From Cyanophora paradoxa (Eukaryota; Glaucocystophyceae; Cyanophorales; Cyanophoraceae): a DNA stretch of 64,000 nucleotides. The notes under the pieces were generated by a model. It was given only the letters and a program-made list of their open reading frames with translations, did no database searches and had not been told where the DNA came from. The stretch covers positions 1 to 64,000 of the forward strand of contig QPMI01000689.1 in assembly GCA_004431415.1 (NCBI GenBank). The letters run 5' to 3'. This document shows, piece by piece, positions 36,158 to 47,167 of this stretch; within the stretch, counting starts at the first letter, position 1, and each line of letters opens with the position of its first letter. Made by a program: the position numbers and the translations under genes.

Positions 36158-37083
36158 AACAGGCGCCGGCCCTAGGCCTGCCGTGATTTTAGATTTAGCC
36201 GTGATTTTTTTTTATAAAAAATCTACGGTGGGCGTACCCACTCGTAGTACACAACGAGGATACAAGTCACAGTATCGGAAACCACGAGGGTTCGAAGTAC
36301 AACGAAGCGGATACAGCAGGAGCCGAACCCGGAAATCCGGGAGGTCGTAGCACGACCTAATACCACTAGCCGTGATTTAGCCGTGATCATGATATATACG
36401 TAATTATAAATCGCCGGCTTGCCGAGCCTACGTCTCCTTCTACTTCCCTCCGGCGGTTTGCCGGGCCGGACCCTCCGGCCTTTGTTCTTGATACCGGACC
36501 GCCGCCTTTGCCTTCGTCTTCTGCTTCGCTGGTCGTATCCCGCCGGCGCCGGCGTACTTCGTCTTATAGTTTAGTTTGGTCTAGTTCGGATTCTGATCGT
36601 AGTGTTGATGCTAGAGTTAGTTTCAATACTAGCTATAGTCCTCGTGCCCGACCTGTTGTTCGCCGTCGTTTGCAGTTCGACTGCCCGTCTCGACCCCGGT
36701 CGGCTTTAGTGATTCCTTTGACTGTCCTTTTGCCTGCTCTTGATCCGCCTGCTCCGCCTCCTGTGTCCTCCTCGACCTTGTGCCGTAGCTCTGCCCTTTC
36801 GCGTCGTCCTGCTTCGCCTCCGCCTCCGCGTCGTCTTGTTGTTCCTCTTACTTGTCTGCTTCCTGTTATTTATCTTTCTCAAATTTGTCCTCCGCTTCTT
36901 AGTGATGTAATTCCTTCCGATATTGATGGTATCTCTAACTCTGGCTCTTCTTCGTGTCAGTCATCCTCTGTCCCTAGATCTGCTCGATTTCTCGTCTCTT
37001 CTCGATCTGTCTCGAGCTCTGTGTCTTTTCTTTTTTATTGTCGATTTTGGCTCTTTGTCTTATCTTTCTTCGTGCTCTTGTCT
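36158..37083 (+). other. Pyrimidine-rich segment between direct repeats
   Basis: Low-complexity, C/T-rich DNA (CTTCTGC, TCGTCCTGC words) with one 192-codon open frame (36508-37086) made almost only of Ser, Arg, Pro, Leu and Val. It has no domain and no splice pattern, so I do not call it a gene. It may be the body of a non-autonomous element. 36,181-36,225 has a short hairpin around TTTTTTTTATAAAAAATC. Confidence 0.5.
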
Positions 37084-37171
37084 TAGTTATTTTGCTTTTT
37101 TGTCTTTAGGCCCCCTGGGCAGCCCCCGCAGTGCTGGTGTCTAGAGACTGTGGCCGGTAATTCACCAAAAA
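37084..37171 (+). repeat. Direct repeat, right copy
   Basis: Matches 36,059-36,157 with a small deletion near GACTGTGG(GCCTGTGG)CCGG, followed by an A-run. Confidence 0.75.
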
Positions 37172-37391
37172 AAAAAATTATAAATGTTTTTGGCGGAATT
37201 AATATTCGGCAAATAATTTGGGCCGCTGAGCCGTGGCCATGGCAATATTCTCAGCTGCGCATGCGCATGCAGCTGCAGGGCCCGGGGGTAGACAGGACGT
37301 ACATACGCCACGCGTACGGCACTGCATGTGGCAATTTCGAATTCGGTTTGATTTTGTGCGAATTCGATCGGCAATGTTAACGTTTTCTTTG

Positions 37392-37437
37392 GTACCGGTG
37401 AATTACCGGCCACAGTCTTTAGACACCAGCGCTAGCA
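37392..37437 (-). repeat. Inverted partial copy of the same repeat
   Basis: GGTGAATTACCGGCCACAGT and the following CTTTAGACACCAGC are the reverse complement of the end of the 36,059 repeat. With the right direct copy it forms an inverted pair about 220 bp apart. Confidence 0.65.
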
Positions 37438-38000
37438 CTGCGATTCCGCTGCGGCGATTCCGCTGCATGCGCAGATTCGCTGCACTGCGGCAGGCTCTTA
37501 ATTGCAGGCTGCAGCTGGGAAAGAGCCTGCAGCCAGTGTCCGGATCCGACGGTCGCGATATGATAGCTAGCTATAGGACTCCTAGAATTAAGGCTAGAAG
37601 CTCCTAGGCGCCTTAGTGGCCTGCAGGCTGCGCATGCAGGCTGCAGACTGCATAAAAGACAAATTAATTGCAAGGGGGGAAAAGAAGACCGAAGGTCTTC
37701 CCCCCCTTGCTTCCCGTTCCCTCGCTTCAGCCAAAATTCTTCTATGAGGCCGTTTTCGAGGTCCAGTTTGCAACGCAGGAAAAAATGAGCCAAAATGGCG
37801 TTGCGACACGTGTTGGTCGCTGGGAGCGTGCACGCAAAAAGCGGTTTTCGAGGGGGAAAACCAGTTTTCTCTCTTTCGATCTTGTCGTCTCTTCGCGACA
37901 GCTCTCATCTCCTCTCTCCAGTCTGCAGATGCAGTCAGAACTCGAGTCTAGAGCAGGTTGCCCGGCGGTCTGCAGGAACTCGGGGAAAACCAATTTCTAG

Positions 38001-38411
38001 GCTCTAGATGTAGATCTGAGCTCTCCGGGCCTCTCCTTCGCGCGGCGCTGGGGTGTCACGCGGCGGTTGTGCATGGCAACCACTTCTTTCAGCTGTCTCC
38101 TCTAAATTTTGCTAGCCTCTCCTTCGCGCGGCGCTGGGGTGTCACGCGGCGGTTTTGCATGGCAATCACTTCTCCCAGCTGTCTCCTCTAAATTTTGCTA
38201 GCCTCTCATTCGCGCGGCGCTGGGGTGTCACGCGGCGGTTTTGCATGGCAACCACTTCGAATTCTCCCAGCTGTCTCCTCTAAATTTTGCTAGGCTCTAG
38301 CTGTAGATCTGAGCTCTCCGAGCCTCTCCTTCGCGCGGGGCTGGGGTGTCACGCGGCGGTTTTGCATGCCAACCACTTCTACCAGCGCTAGCTGTCTCCT
38401 CTAAATTTTGC
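38001..38411 (+). repeat. 86-bp tandem repeat, four units
   Basis: Units start at 38,030, 38,116, 38,202 and 38,323. Each runs from CCTCTCCTTCGCGCGGCGCT to CTCCTCTAAATTTTGC. A separate 27-bp leader (GCTCTAGATGTAGATCTGAG...) stands before units 1 and 4, so two larger blocks are nested in the array. Confidence 0.85.
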
Positions 38412-38685
38412 GCGGCAGTCACTGAGTCCAGACTCAGTGACTCAGTCTCTTGCTGCGCTCAGCAAGCCGCCGACATCGCGTGCGCCGCAGAACCGCGTGA
38501 GCCGGCCGAGCACGCCTGCTGGGCCGGGCGCTCTTGTTGCGCTCGGCACCTGGCCAGCAGACTAGTTCGCGTGCTGCGCACGACGTGGCACTTGTATCCT
38601 TAGTCTGCGCCCCGCGTGTGCCCCGCGTTGCGCCGCGTGCCTGCGTACCCGCCGTCTGCCACCCGGCCAGCAGTCCAGCTCGGTG

Positions 38686-38785
38686 GAGCTCGAGTCTAGA
38701 TCTCCAGCAGGTCGTACGCCGGTCTGACCCCCTGGCGAGCTCGAGTCTAGATCTCCAGCAGGTCGTACGCCGGTCTGACCCCGCA
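38686..38785 (+). repeat. Tandem duplication, about 50 bp, two copies
   Basis: GAGCTCGAGTCTAGATCTCC...GGTCGTACGCCGGTCTGACC occurs twice in direct succession. Confidence 0.8.
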
Positions 38786-39456
38786 GGTCGTCCTGGATCG
38801 CCTATGTTTACGGCGAGCCCTCTGCAGACAGCGCTAGCACCATCATCTTTTAGCCAGCTGTTCAGGGTTAGGGGTAGGCCGTGCGAACACAGTTGATGCG
38901 CAGAGTTTTTTCGCTCCAGAACAATCTTTCATATACAGTGCGCTCAGTCTCGCCGTTCATTCAGGCTTTTCTCTATTCGGTTAGATCGCAGCGTCTGCTT
39001 ATCAGCCCTTTTCTACTCTTTACAATCACATATAATCTGTCTCTATCTTTACTACTTCAACCTGCCGCGCGCGCTGGGCCGGGGTCGATCTACATCTGCC
39101 CCGTGCATGTTCGTGCCACTACTACTCTTGCATTAGATCCAGATTCCCCCCTTGCACCCCCGGCGCGCCGAAACGCGGCCGGGCCACTAGTTAAAAAAAG
39201 AGGTGACAAAGAGGCTTGAAAGAGCCCAATTTTTTAAAAACTGGACAAAAAAAGAGGCGACAAAGACTCTCTGTCAAAGAGCGGAATTCGAAAAAAAGAC
39301 AAAAAGAGGCGACAAAGAGCCGACAAAAAGACGAAAAAGAGGCGCCAAAGAGCACTGACTACCAGTGAGTCGCAGTGAGTCAGTGATCATGATCAAGACT
39401 GTGCCCAGCCCTACGTATACTAACGAGTCTGGTCAACTGATATGATTGAGTCGCAG
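38786..39456. other. Intergenic with short A-rich repeats
   Basis: 39,187-39,355 holds several copies of AAAAAGAGGCGACAAAGA. Elsewhere in this stretch I see nothing identifiable. Confidence 0.5.
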
Positions 39457-41091
39457 TCAGCTGCAAGGGGGGTGGGGGTGGGGTCGCCGGTCGCGGGGTG
39501 GGGGTTGGAGGGGGGGAGAAGGGGGGAGAAGGGGGATGAAGGGGGGTGAAGGGGGGGGGGCGCAGGCAGAGCTCGTGGGCGCGCTGGAGGGCTGCTCCTT
39601 CCCGCGCTTGTGGCGGTCCTCAGAGGGCGCCCCCTGGGCTTCCACCAGGCGCCGCAGCTCGGCGGCCGCGGCCCCCACCGCCCCCTCCTCGCCCTCCGCC
39701 GCGAGGCGCTGCGGGGAGAACGTCGACTGGGAAGTGCGGGGGTGGGTGGGTGGGGGATCGTCAACTGAGGCAGTGCGGGGCGCGGGGGGGGCGGGGGGCA
39801 GGCGGCGGGGGCGGACCTGGGCCCGCAGGTAGAGTTCGTGGGCGCGCTGGTAGGCCGCGAAGTCGCCGGACCGGTGGAGGAGGGCGCCCGGGCCCGGGAG
39901 GGCGAGGCGGACGTCGCGGAGGAGGCGCGGGGAGGCGGCCAGGGCGGCGTAGAGGCGGAGCAGGGCGCGCAGGGCAGCCCGGCCGCGTCGCGGGGCCCGG
40001 GGCGAGCCGGCGCCGCTTGCCGCCCCCAGGCGGGTCCGGGTAGTGGGAGTCGGGCCGCTCGGCGGGGGCTGGGCGCAGGCTCAGCACGACCCGCGCCTGG
40101 GGCGGCAGCGCGCGCAGCCCGCCAGCGCTTCTGCGGCCGCGCGTGAGCCGAGGGGCGGGCGCGGGGCAGAGCGCGGGGGCGCGCCCGCCGCCTTGCACAG
40201 GTCCAGCTCCGACGAGTCGGCTGCGTCCGCCCTCCCGTCGCCCGCCAGGGCCGCCCCTCCAGACGCAGCTCCTGCAGCCGCGGCGCCCCCCGCTCTGCGC
40301 GAGTCTCAGCGGGGACGGGGCGGTGCGGGCGCCGCGCCGGCACGAGCGGACCGAGGGCGCTGCAGAGCGCGCGGAGCGTAGCGGGGCGGAGGTCGACGCC
40401 ATCGAGGAGCAGCCTGGCGCGGGCCGGGAGTCAGGGCCGAGCAGGGGCGGGCGGGAGGCGGGCGGGAGGCCAGCGCACGTCCTGGTGGCGGCGAAGGCGC
40501 CGCTGGGCGAGCTGGAGGGAAGGTGCGGCTGCTTGAGGAAGAGCTCGGAGGCCCGGGCGAGCGAGGCGGCGGGGGGGCTCGACGCGTAGTGCGACCGAGG
40601 CACGCGCAGGCGGTCGCAGCGGAGCGCCGCGATGTCCTCCAGGGCGCTCCTGACGGAGGCACCCTCGACCTCGTCCATCATCTCCTCGTCGCTGTCGGCG
40701 CCGCCGGGGCCCCCGTCGTCGTTCATCTCGAGCGCGTCGATCTCCGCCTCGCGGCACGCCTGCGGGAGCCACGCGCGGCGGCCCTTGCCGCGGTGGTAGC
40801 CGGCCGTGATGCGCAGGCAGCCGCCCAAGTAGTGCAGGCGCGAGAACCACTCCGTCGCTTCCTGCGAGCGCAGCGTGGGGGCGAGCCGGGCCCGGCGAGC
40901 ACGCGGCGGCGCACTGCGTCCTAGAAGGGCTCCCAGATGGCGCGGCGCCAACGGTCCTCGCCCGGCGGGTCCGATCCGTACGCGTCAAGCTCCGCGCAGG
41001 CCTCCGTGACCTCTCGGAGGCGGTTTCCCCGGCCATCTCCATCCACCGTGACCAGCTCCAGCCGCCGCACGCTTGCCGGTAGCGCCCGCAT
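39457..41091 (-). CDS. Leucine-rich-like protein of unknown function, complete copy
   Basis: Start MRALPASVRRLELVTVDGDG at 41091. Exons then give WFSRLHYLGGCLRITAGYHR, an acidic stretch (MNDDGGPGGADSDEEMMDE), LFLKQPHLPSSSPSGAFAA, and after a GTGCGC intron LLLDGVDLRPATLRALCSAL and LQELRLEG, giving an LRR-like rhythm without a strict consensus. Further on are LRALPPQARVVLSLRPAP and YQRAHELYLRAQ, and last AAAAELRRLVEAQGAPSEDR. In the first exon the frame reaches a TAG after RRAIWEPF just before the expected splice site, so either the intron starts earlier or this copy is also broken. A near-identical inverted partial copy lies at 43.2-44.1 kb. Function unknown. Confidence 0.5.
39586..40521 (-). 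repeat. Large inverted repeat, left arm
   Basis: About 930 bp almost identical to the reverse complement of 43,172-44,077, introns included. The arms are separated by 2.65 kb that contain the 5' part of the leucine-rich gene and the CXC-HNH gene. Confidence 0.85.
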
Positions 41092-41482
41092 CTGCACTAG
41101 CGCTCAGCATCGGTAGCTGGGCGGAGGCGGGCAGGGCGCGGACCAGAGCTTCCAAGCGGCGACGATGTGAGCGTGGCCGCCAGAGGCGCTTGAGTGAAAA
41201 ACGCGTTTTTCAGAAATTTCAGTTCGAAGAGGGGTACCGGTACGTGATCGTCCGCACGTCGAGAACAAGGCCTCCAAGCGCCTCAGCGGCCGGCGCCACG
41301 CTCAGCATGTTCATGCTCGGCTCTTAGCGGATCTCCACCCGTCCCTAGCCCAGCCCGCTGCATCGAGAAGACCGCTGCTTCGCTTTACGCCGAAGGCACC
41401 AGTTCTCTCTAGAAGGCTCCAGATGTCTATCTAGTGCTGAGAGCAGTCTAGCTGCGATTTGGAATCCCGCCGTCAAGCTTGC

Positions 41483-42870
41483 ATGCGCATCGGGATGGTG
41501 TGCAAGGCGTGCAAAGCCGGCTGCAACACAAAGCACTGCCCGTGCGTGAAAGCCAGCCAGTCCTGCGGGGCGGAGTGCGGATGCGAAGGTTGCGAGAACC
41601 GCGGCCGCGGCCGCGGTGCGAATCCAAAGAGCGCAAGCGCGACTGAAGGCGCAGCGGCTGCAGCTGCGGCGGCGGCGGCGGCGGCAGCAGCAGCAGCAAG
41701 CTCGAGCTCATCGGGTTCGCGCTCTCGGACCGGCCGCGGCGCCGGGAGCTGCAGCTGCGCCGGTCGGTGCCAGGACGGCTCGTGCTCCTGCAGGGTCTCG
41801 GGCAAGTTCTGCACGACGCGCTGCAAGTGCAAGCTGGGCGTCTGCTCGAACGAGGTCCGAACCCCGTATGCATGGCTCATGATCAGCTGCTAGATCTGCG
41901 GCGCGGCCGGCTCGCGATCGGCTGAGCTCGGGCACCGGCGCGCAGAACCGGTGCAACAAGCCGGGGTGCCAGTGCGGCGTCAAGAGATCGAATTACGTCG
42001 AGAAAGCCAAAGCGTTCTACCGCGGCGTGAGCCCGCACACCTCGGAAGCCTTCTTCTGCGAGATGTGCAACACGTGCGTACGCGCGAGGCGTTTAATTTT
42101 GGATTTGCACGAAACTGATCATGAACGGTCCCGCAGGTTCTGGGGGTGGGACGATAAGATCCGGTTCACGCTCCAGGGCTTGAGCTCGAGCAAGAAGTCC
42201 ATGAGCAAGCCCCACACCGCCCTCGAAGTCGATCACAGGGTGGCCGTATCAGAGGGGGTACGCACCTGTACCCCGGGCTCCGGGGGGGCGACGGGCTCTC
42301 AACCTAGTGAAGTCACGCGCCGATCGCGGCCGCAGTTCGAGAAACAGGTGCAGGGCATCTGGTGCATCAAGAACCTGCGCCCGGCCTGCTACTTCTGCAA
42401 CCAAGCGAAGAAGAACAAGTACAAGAAGAAATACGGTGCGCAGCCTTACACCTTCCGATCGATTTCGCTGACTCGGGGGTACGTGAACCGCGCAGGCTGG
42501 TGGCTCAACCACCCGAAGCTGAACGCGGCCTTCGTTCGCATGCAGGCGGCCCTCAAGAGAACGCGGACGGCCGCGGAGCGGACGGACATCGAGGGCCTCC
42601 AGGTACACATACCTATTAATAGATCTTCTAACATATCTCTCTTGACTGTGTGAGTATCCGCCTTCTCCGCAGATCCTCGAGGCGGGCCGCGGGCTCGGGG
42701 GCGGCGCGACCTACGGGATCGCCGTGGCCGCCGCCTCCGGGCAGGAGGAGGCGCAGCTGGAGGCCGAGATCGCCGCGTGCGACCGGGGCGAGGAGGAGGA
42801 GGACGATGAGGACTGGGACGAGGAGGAGGAAGATCTGGCCGCGAGGCTTCAGGCGAGGCTGGACTTGAAG
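41483..42870 (+). CDS. CXC (tesmin/TSO1-like) domain plus HNH nuclease protein
   Basis: Start MRIGMVCKACKAGCNTKHCP at 41483. The CXC motif continues CVKASQSCGAECGCEGC, a poly-Ala and Ser stretch follows, then a second Cys cluster (CSCAGRCQDGSCSC, CTTRCKCKLGVCSN) and, after an intron, NRCNKPGCQCGVKRSNYVEK. The next exons hold WGWDDKIRFTLQGL, ALEVDHRVA and, spliced on, GIWCIKNLRPACYFCNQAKK. The DH, the Asn of KNL and the CX2C...CX2CN layout fit an HNH/McrA-type nuclease. A further exon (42,672 on) is strongly acidic (GEEEEDDEDWDEEEED). CXC domains bind DNA in tesmin/LIN54 proteins, and some mobile elements also carry them. The 3' end is unclear because the gene runs into a C-rich tract and the inverted repeat. 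Introns: GTCCGA, GTGCGT, GTATCA and GTACAC types. Confidence 0.65.
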
Positions 42871-43171
42871 ATCAATTCCTTTTTCTCGTTCTCTGATCAC
42901 GGGGGGAGCGCGCGCAGGGCACGAGGCTCTAAGAGCGACTCCGACCGCGGCGCTCGCCCTTCACCCCGCACCCCTCTTTCCCCCCCCCTTCCCCCCCCCC
43001 CCTTCTCCCGCCCTCCCCTCCCACACCTTTCTCTCCCCCTCCCGGCCCCCTGTCCCCCCTTGTTCCTGCTGCCCCTGGCCCCCCTTCCCACACCCCCCCT
43101 CTCCCCCCGCCCCCCCCTCCCCCCCCTTCCTTCCTCCCGCTTCGGCCTTCTGCTTCTCGCACCTTCTCTCC

Positions 43172-44077
43172 CGCTGGCCCCGCGGCGCCTTCGCCGCCAC
43201 CAGGACGTGCGCTGGCCTCCCGCCCGCCTCCCGCCCGCCCCTGCTCGGCCCTGACTCCCGGCCCGCGCCAGGCTGCTCCTCGATGGCGTCGACCTCCGCC
43301 CCGCTACGCTCCGCGCGCTCTGCAGCGCCCTCGGTCCGCTCGTGCCGGCGCGGCGCCCGCACCGCCCCGTCCCCGCTGAGACTCGCGCAGAGCGGGGGGC
43401 GCCGCGGCTGCAGGAGCTGCGTCTGGAGGGGGCGGCCCTGGCGGGCGACGGGAGGGCGGACGCAGCCGACTCGTCGGAGCTGGACCTGTGCAAGGCGGCG
43501 GGCGCGCCCCCGCGCTCTGCCCCGCGCCCGCCCCTCGGCTCACGCGCGGCCACAGAAGCGCTGGCGGGGCTGCGCGCGCTGCCGCCCCAGGCGCGGGTCG
43601 TGCTGAGCCTGCGCCCAGCCCCCGCCGAGCGGCCCGACTCCCACTACCCGGACCCGCCTGGGGGCGGCAAGCGGCGCCGGCTCGCCCCGGGGCCCCGCGA
43701 CGCGGCCGGGCTGCCCCTGCGCGCCCTGCTCCGCCTCTACGCCGCCCTGGCCGCCTCCCCGCGCCCCCTCCGCGACGTCCGCCTCGCCCTCCCGGGCCCG
43801 GGCCCGGGCGCCCTCCTCCACCGGTCCGGCGACTTCGCGGCCTACCAGCGCGCCCACGAGCTCTACCTGCGCGCCCAGGTCCGCCCCCGCCCCCTGCCCC
43901 CCCGCCCCCCCTCCCCCCCCCTCCCCGCACTGCCTCGGTCGACGTCCCCCCCGCAGCGCCTCGCGGCGGAGGGCGAGGAGGGGGCGGTGGGGGCTGCGGC
44001 CGCCGAGCTGCGGCGCCTGGTGGAAGCCCAGGGGGCGCCCTCTGAGGACCGCCACAAGCGCGGGAAGCTGCAGCCCT
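43172..44077 (+). repeat. Large inverted repeat, right arm
   Basis: Partner of 39,586-40,521. Identity extends through introns and breaks sharply at both ends. Confidence 0.85.
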
Positions 44078-44157
44078 CTAGCTATGAAGACCGCCGCGTT
44101 CCTGTATTCATAGGTGGCGTGCGCGTGCCCTCCGTGTTCAGTGGCCGTGTGCATTAG
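43172..44157 (+). pseudogene. Truncated inverted copy of the leucine-rich-like gene
   Basis: Reproduces the exons from RRHQDVRW/LLLDGVDLRPATLRA through AAAAELRRLVEAQG in the opposite orientation, but lacks the first exons (MRALPASVRR...GYHR and the acidic stretch). At the far end it diverges after HKRGK into an unrelated tail stopping at 44157. With no own start or promoter visible it is probably inactive, unless it is spliced onto the CXC-HNH transcript, which reads in the same direction just upstream. Confidence 0.65.
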
Positions 44158-44325
44158 CCTGTACATCAGCCATAATTATGCAAGCTCGCGATCGGAGACG
44201 ATGCGAAGCTTAAGGCTGTGGCTGCGGGTGGGTCGACGACGACTCGATGCGCGCTGCCTGGGCGACGGCACGGGCTGGAACGTCGCCTATGTGTAGTCCT
44301 GCGGTCCGGGGACGACTAGATATAG

Positions 44326-45540
44326 CTAGCCCTCGAGCTCGTAGTCCCGCAGGCAGGGAAGGATTTTCCTCTCCAGCAGCTCCCGCAGCTGGACCCCGAG
44401 CCTCAAGACTTAAGATATTAAGGGCAAAGGCCTAGGGCGCACCTGGGCACCCCGCGGCTCCGGGACGGGCGTGAAGGGCACCTGGAGCAGGCGCTCCGGC
44501 TCGAGTTCCGCGGCGGCCCACTCGCGCAGCGCCCCATCGGCCTCGGACGCTGCGCCCCCGCCCCGCTCAGATCTCGAACGAACCCGCGCGGCAGTACCGA
44601 ATTCAAAGCTATGCACGCACCGCCCATCTTCGCTTTAATCTCCTTCTTCGTCGCAGCCCGTCGCTCGTACTTGGCCTCCTCCTCCTTCTGCTGTTGCAGC
44701 AGCTCGTTGTAGTTCGGCATCTCCGGCTCCAGCTTCTGCGCGGACGTAGTTATAGTTATAAGGCTGAGCTCGAGAGCAAAACGAAATGTTCCGCAGGTTT
44801 TCATCGCACCGCCTTGCTATTGCGGCCCCAGAACAACCCGGCCCCGTCGAGCACCGCGTCCAGCCACACCTGCCGCCGCGGGCGATCATTTATGGGGATC
44901 GATAAGCGGAGTAGCTATAGGGCGGACTGGCGCAGCGTGCTTCCACTCCAGAATTTAAAGCGGACCGAGCCGCGGCGCCGCGGGGTGGACATACATATGT
45001 ATGTGCGGGGGGTCAAGAACTAATGAAGGAGACATCGCTGACGTTGCTACGGTCCGCAATTGCAAGGGACCGGGTGCACGCCCCAAGTTAAGCAGGCGCT
45101 TCACCCGCGAACTCGGATACGGACCTTGAAGAAGTCCGGGCTCTTCTGGCGCATCTCAGCGAAGGTCGTCGCCACCGGCTCGCTCACCTGCGCTCGCGAT
45201 CCGAAATGAGAGCGGAACGTACCGCGGAGACTCTGTACTCTAGATCTTTTTTCGGGGGGGGGGGGGAGCGCGCGCGCGGGGTGGGGGTGGGGTGGGGGGA
45301 GGAGGGAAGGGGATGGGGGGCAGGGGGCGCACGCTGTAGTAGCCCATAATCTGGCAGCGCGACGTGCCTTCGTGGGCAAAGGGGACCACCAGGAGTACAC
45401 CCCCGAACTAAAACGAGCCGAAAGTGAACGGGAGTGTACATGTTGGCTAAACGATGAAAGACTAAAGAGCAAACCTCGTACGACTGCCTCATGAGATGTG
45501 CAGTGAAGACCCGCGCTTCGACCGCTGCGCATGTCCCCGC
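44326..45540 (-). CDS. Spliced gene of unknown function
   Basis: Exons read in order: AAVEARVFTAHLMRQSYE (about 45,530), GGVLLVVPFAHEGTSRCQIM and GYYS (about 45,415), SEPVATTFAEMRQKSPDFF (about 45,185), VWLDAVLDGAGLFWGRN (about 44,870), a coiled coil EMPNYNELLQQQKEEEAKY continuing ERRAATKKEIKAKM (about 44,735), EWAAAELEPERLLQVPF (about 44,520) and VQLRELLERKILPCLRDYEL (about 44,395), stop TAG 44328-44326. Junctions use GTGCGC/GTTTGC and YAG sites. The soluble globular part plus coiled coil does not match a family I know. The start is uncertain. Confidence 0.5.
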
Positions 45541-45716
45541 GAGTCAGAATGATTCAGTTCAAGCGAGGGCATCCGTCCTCTTAGAGATCTAGATTTAGAT
45601 CTAGAAAAAAATTCCCGGGAGTACTAGTGGGCGGCATGCAGGGGGCGCACATTCAGCAAAGTAGGCGAAGCCAGGCTGGCCTGGCTCTGAGGGCAGCTCC
45701 TGAGTCCCATGGCCAG

Positions 45717-46790
45717 TCAGCCGATCACCAAGTCTGGAGAGGCGTGCAAGCGTTCGCGCACCGGGTTCCAGGACCGCCGCAGGACGCAGTAGCGCTCCCC
45801 AATGTTCACGGGCCCCAGACGCCTGCTCGCAATGGTTGTCTTTCTCGGGTGAACCCACGAGGTCTGCATCCCGCCTGCGGGCAAGCGAGTGAGGTTGCAG
45901 CGATGCGAGAGGCGCAGGGCACTGCTCGACGTGCCCCCCAGGACGTTCATGATAGTGGCCCGCCAGAAGCCTTCAGGCCCAGCATTCACCCCGGCCTCCT
46001 GAAAGATCGCGCGCGTCGGGAATCGGGGCAGTGAGGTGAAAACCAGAGCGAACCTCTTCCGCGTCGGCCTCTTCCGGATCTTCCGCGGTGGCTTGGCCCT
46101 TGCTCTTCGTCTTGCGCTTCTTCCCCTTTGCCGCTGGCACCGCCTGCGGGCTCGCCGCCGCCGCCGGAGACGCCGCTTTGCGTTTCCGGCCCCTGCCCAC
46201 GGTTGCCGGTGAAGCCTGCGGGCTCGCCACAAGCTGCAGAGACGCCACTGTAGATGAGGGGCTGCTGCTGCTGCTGCTGCTGCTGCCGCCGCCGCCGCCG
46301 CCGTCTCCACTCGCGAGCACCGAGCGGCGGCTCCTTGTGCTCCGCCGCGGCGTATTGCAGCTGTCCTCGGCGCCCGCCGGCTGTGCCACCGGCACCGGCC
46401 GCGGATCGCTGCTCTCGTCGCCGCGGGGCTGCGAGTCCACCGGCGGGGGCTGGGCTCCGGAGCCCCGCCGGCCATCGCTGTTCGGCGTGATGAGCGCTCG
46501 CGCCGGCTTCGTGGACTGCGTCTGAGAATCCAGCAGCCGATCAGCGGCCGCCGAACAGTACGGGACAGAACGGCAATTAAGAAGCGCACCGCCGGAACTG
46601 AAGCCGGAGCCGCCGAGTGGAGCTCGGCCTCTTCCTCCTCGTCTTCATCGTCCAGTACAATGGGTTCATGATCAATGAAGCCTGCAGCTGGCGCCGTCTC
46701 CCGCTTGACCTGCGTCGTCGCGCGCCGCTCAGCAGATGCTGGCGCCGTTCAGCGGCGGTCATTATCAGGGAGAGCACCGCAGGAGCCAGG
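45717..46790 (-). CDS. Putative nuclear protein with basic linker and SIM-like motif
   Basis: An exon at about 46,700-46,595 encodes VKRETAPAAGFIDHEPIVLD followed by DEDEEEEAE. Hydrophobic IVL followed by an acidic run is the pattern of a SUMO-interacting motif. After a GTGCGC intron come KPARALITPNSDGRRGSG, a Ser/Gly-rich stretch, and basic nuclear-localisation-like clusters (GRGRKRKAA, AKGKKRKTKSKG). After a second intron the C-terminal exon EAGVNAGPEGFWRATIMNVL continues through LSHRCNLTRLPAGGMQTSW to VIG, stop at 45717. The family is unrecognised. A DNA-bound or chromatin role is inference from composition only. The start is not fixed. Confidence 0.5.
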
Positions 46791-46829
46791 GCCGTTGGCG
46801 CTCCCGCCGGGACGGGCGCCACGGCGGCG

Positions 46830-47167
46830 GACGCAGGCTGGCGATCCGATTGGGCTCAGCGTGGGAGATTTCTGCCCTATCGGGCGGCTCACTTTCTGTG
46901 TACCCCCCCACCCCTCTGAGACCCCCCCGTACCCCATTCGCCGCGATGGTTTGCGTACCCCCACCCGCCAATGGGGCCCGCGACGACCGAGAGGGAGGCC
47001 GGGGGGTACCCGCGGGGCGCCGAGCGTGGCCTGCGACGTCACGCGCGCCCGCCGAATCCGCGACGGGACGGGGTAAGCGCGCGGGAGGCCGGGGTACGCA
47101 GCGTGGCCGGCCCCGGGTTGCCGATCGCCGTACCCCCTGCCGCCGCGGAGGTGCGAGGAGGATTGGG
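46830..47167. other. Intergenic, GTACCCC-rich
   Basis: Contains several GTACCCCC words (about 46,900, 46,930, 46,955, 47,128) also common inside introns of this window. No gene found. Confidence 0.4.

Noticed and set aside
36508-37086. 192-codon open frame, Ser/Arg/Pro-rich
   Set aside because: It comes from pyrimidine-rich low-complexity DNA between direct repeats, with no domain or exon pattern.
38865-38885. Telomere-like GGTTAGGGGTAGG
   Set aside because: It is a single short occurrence with no array.
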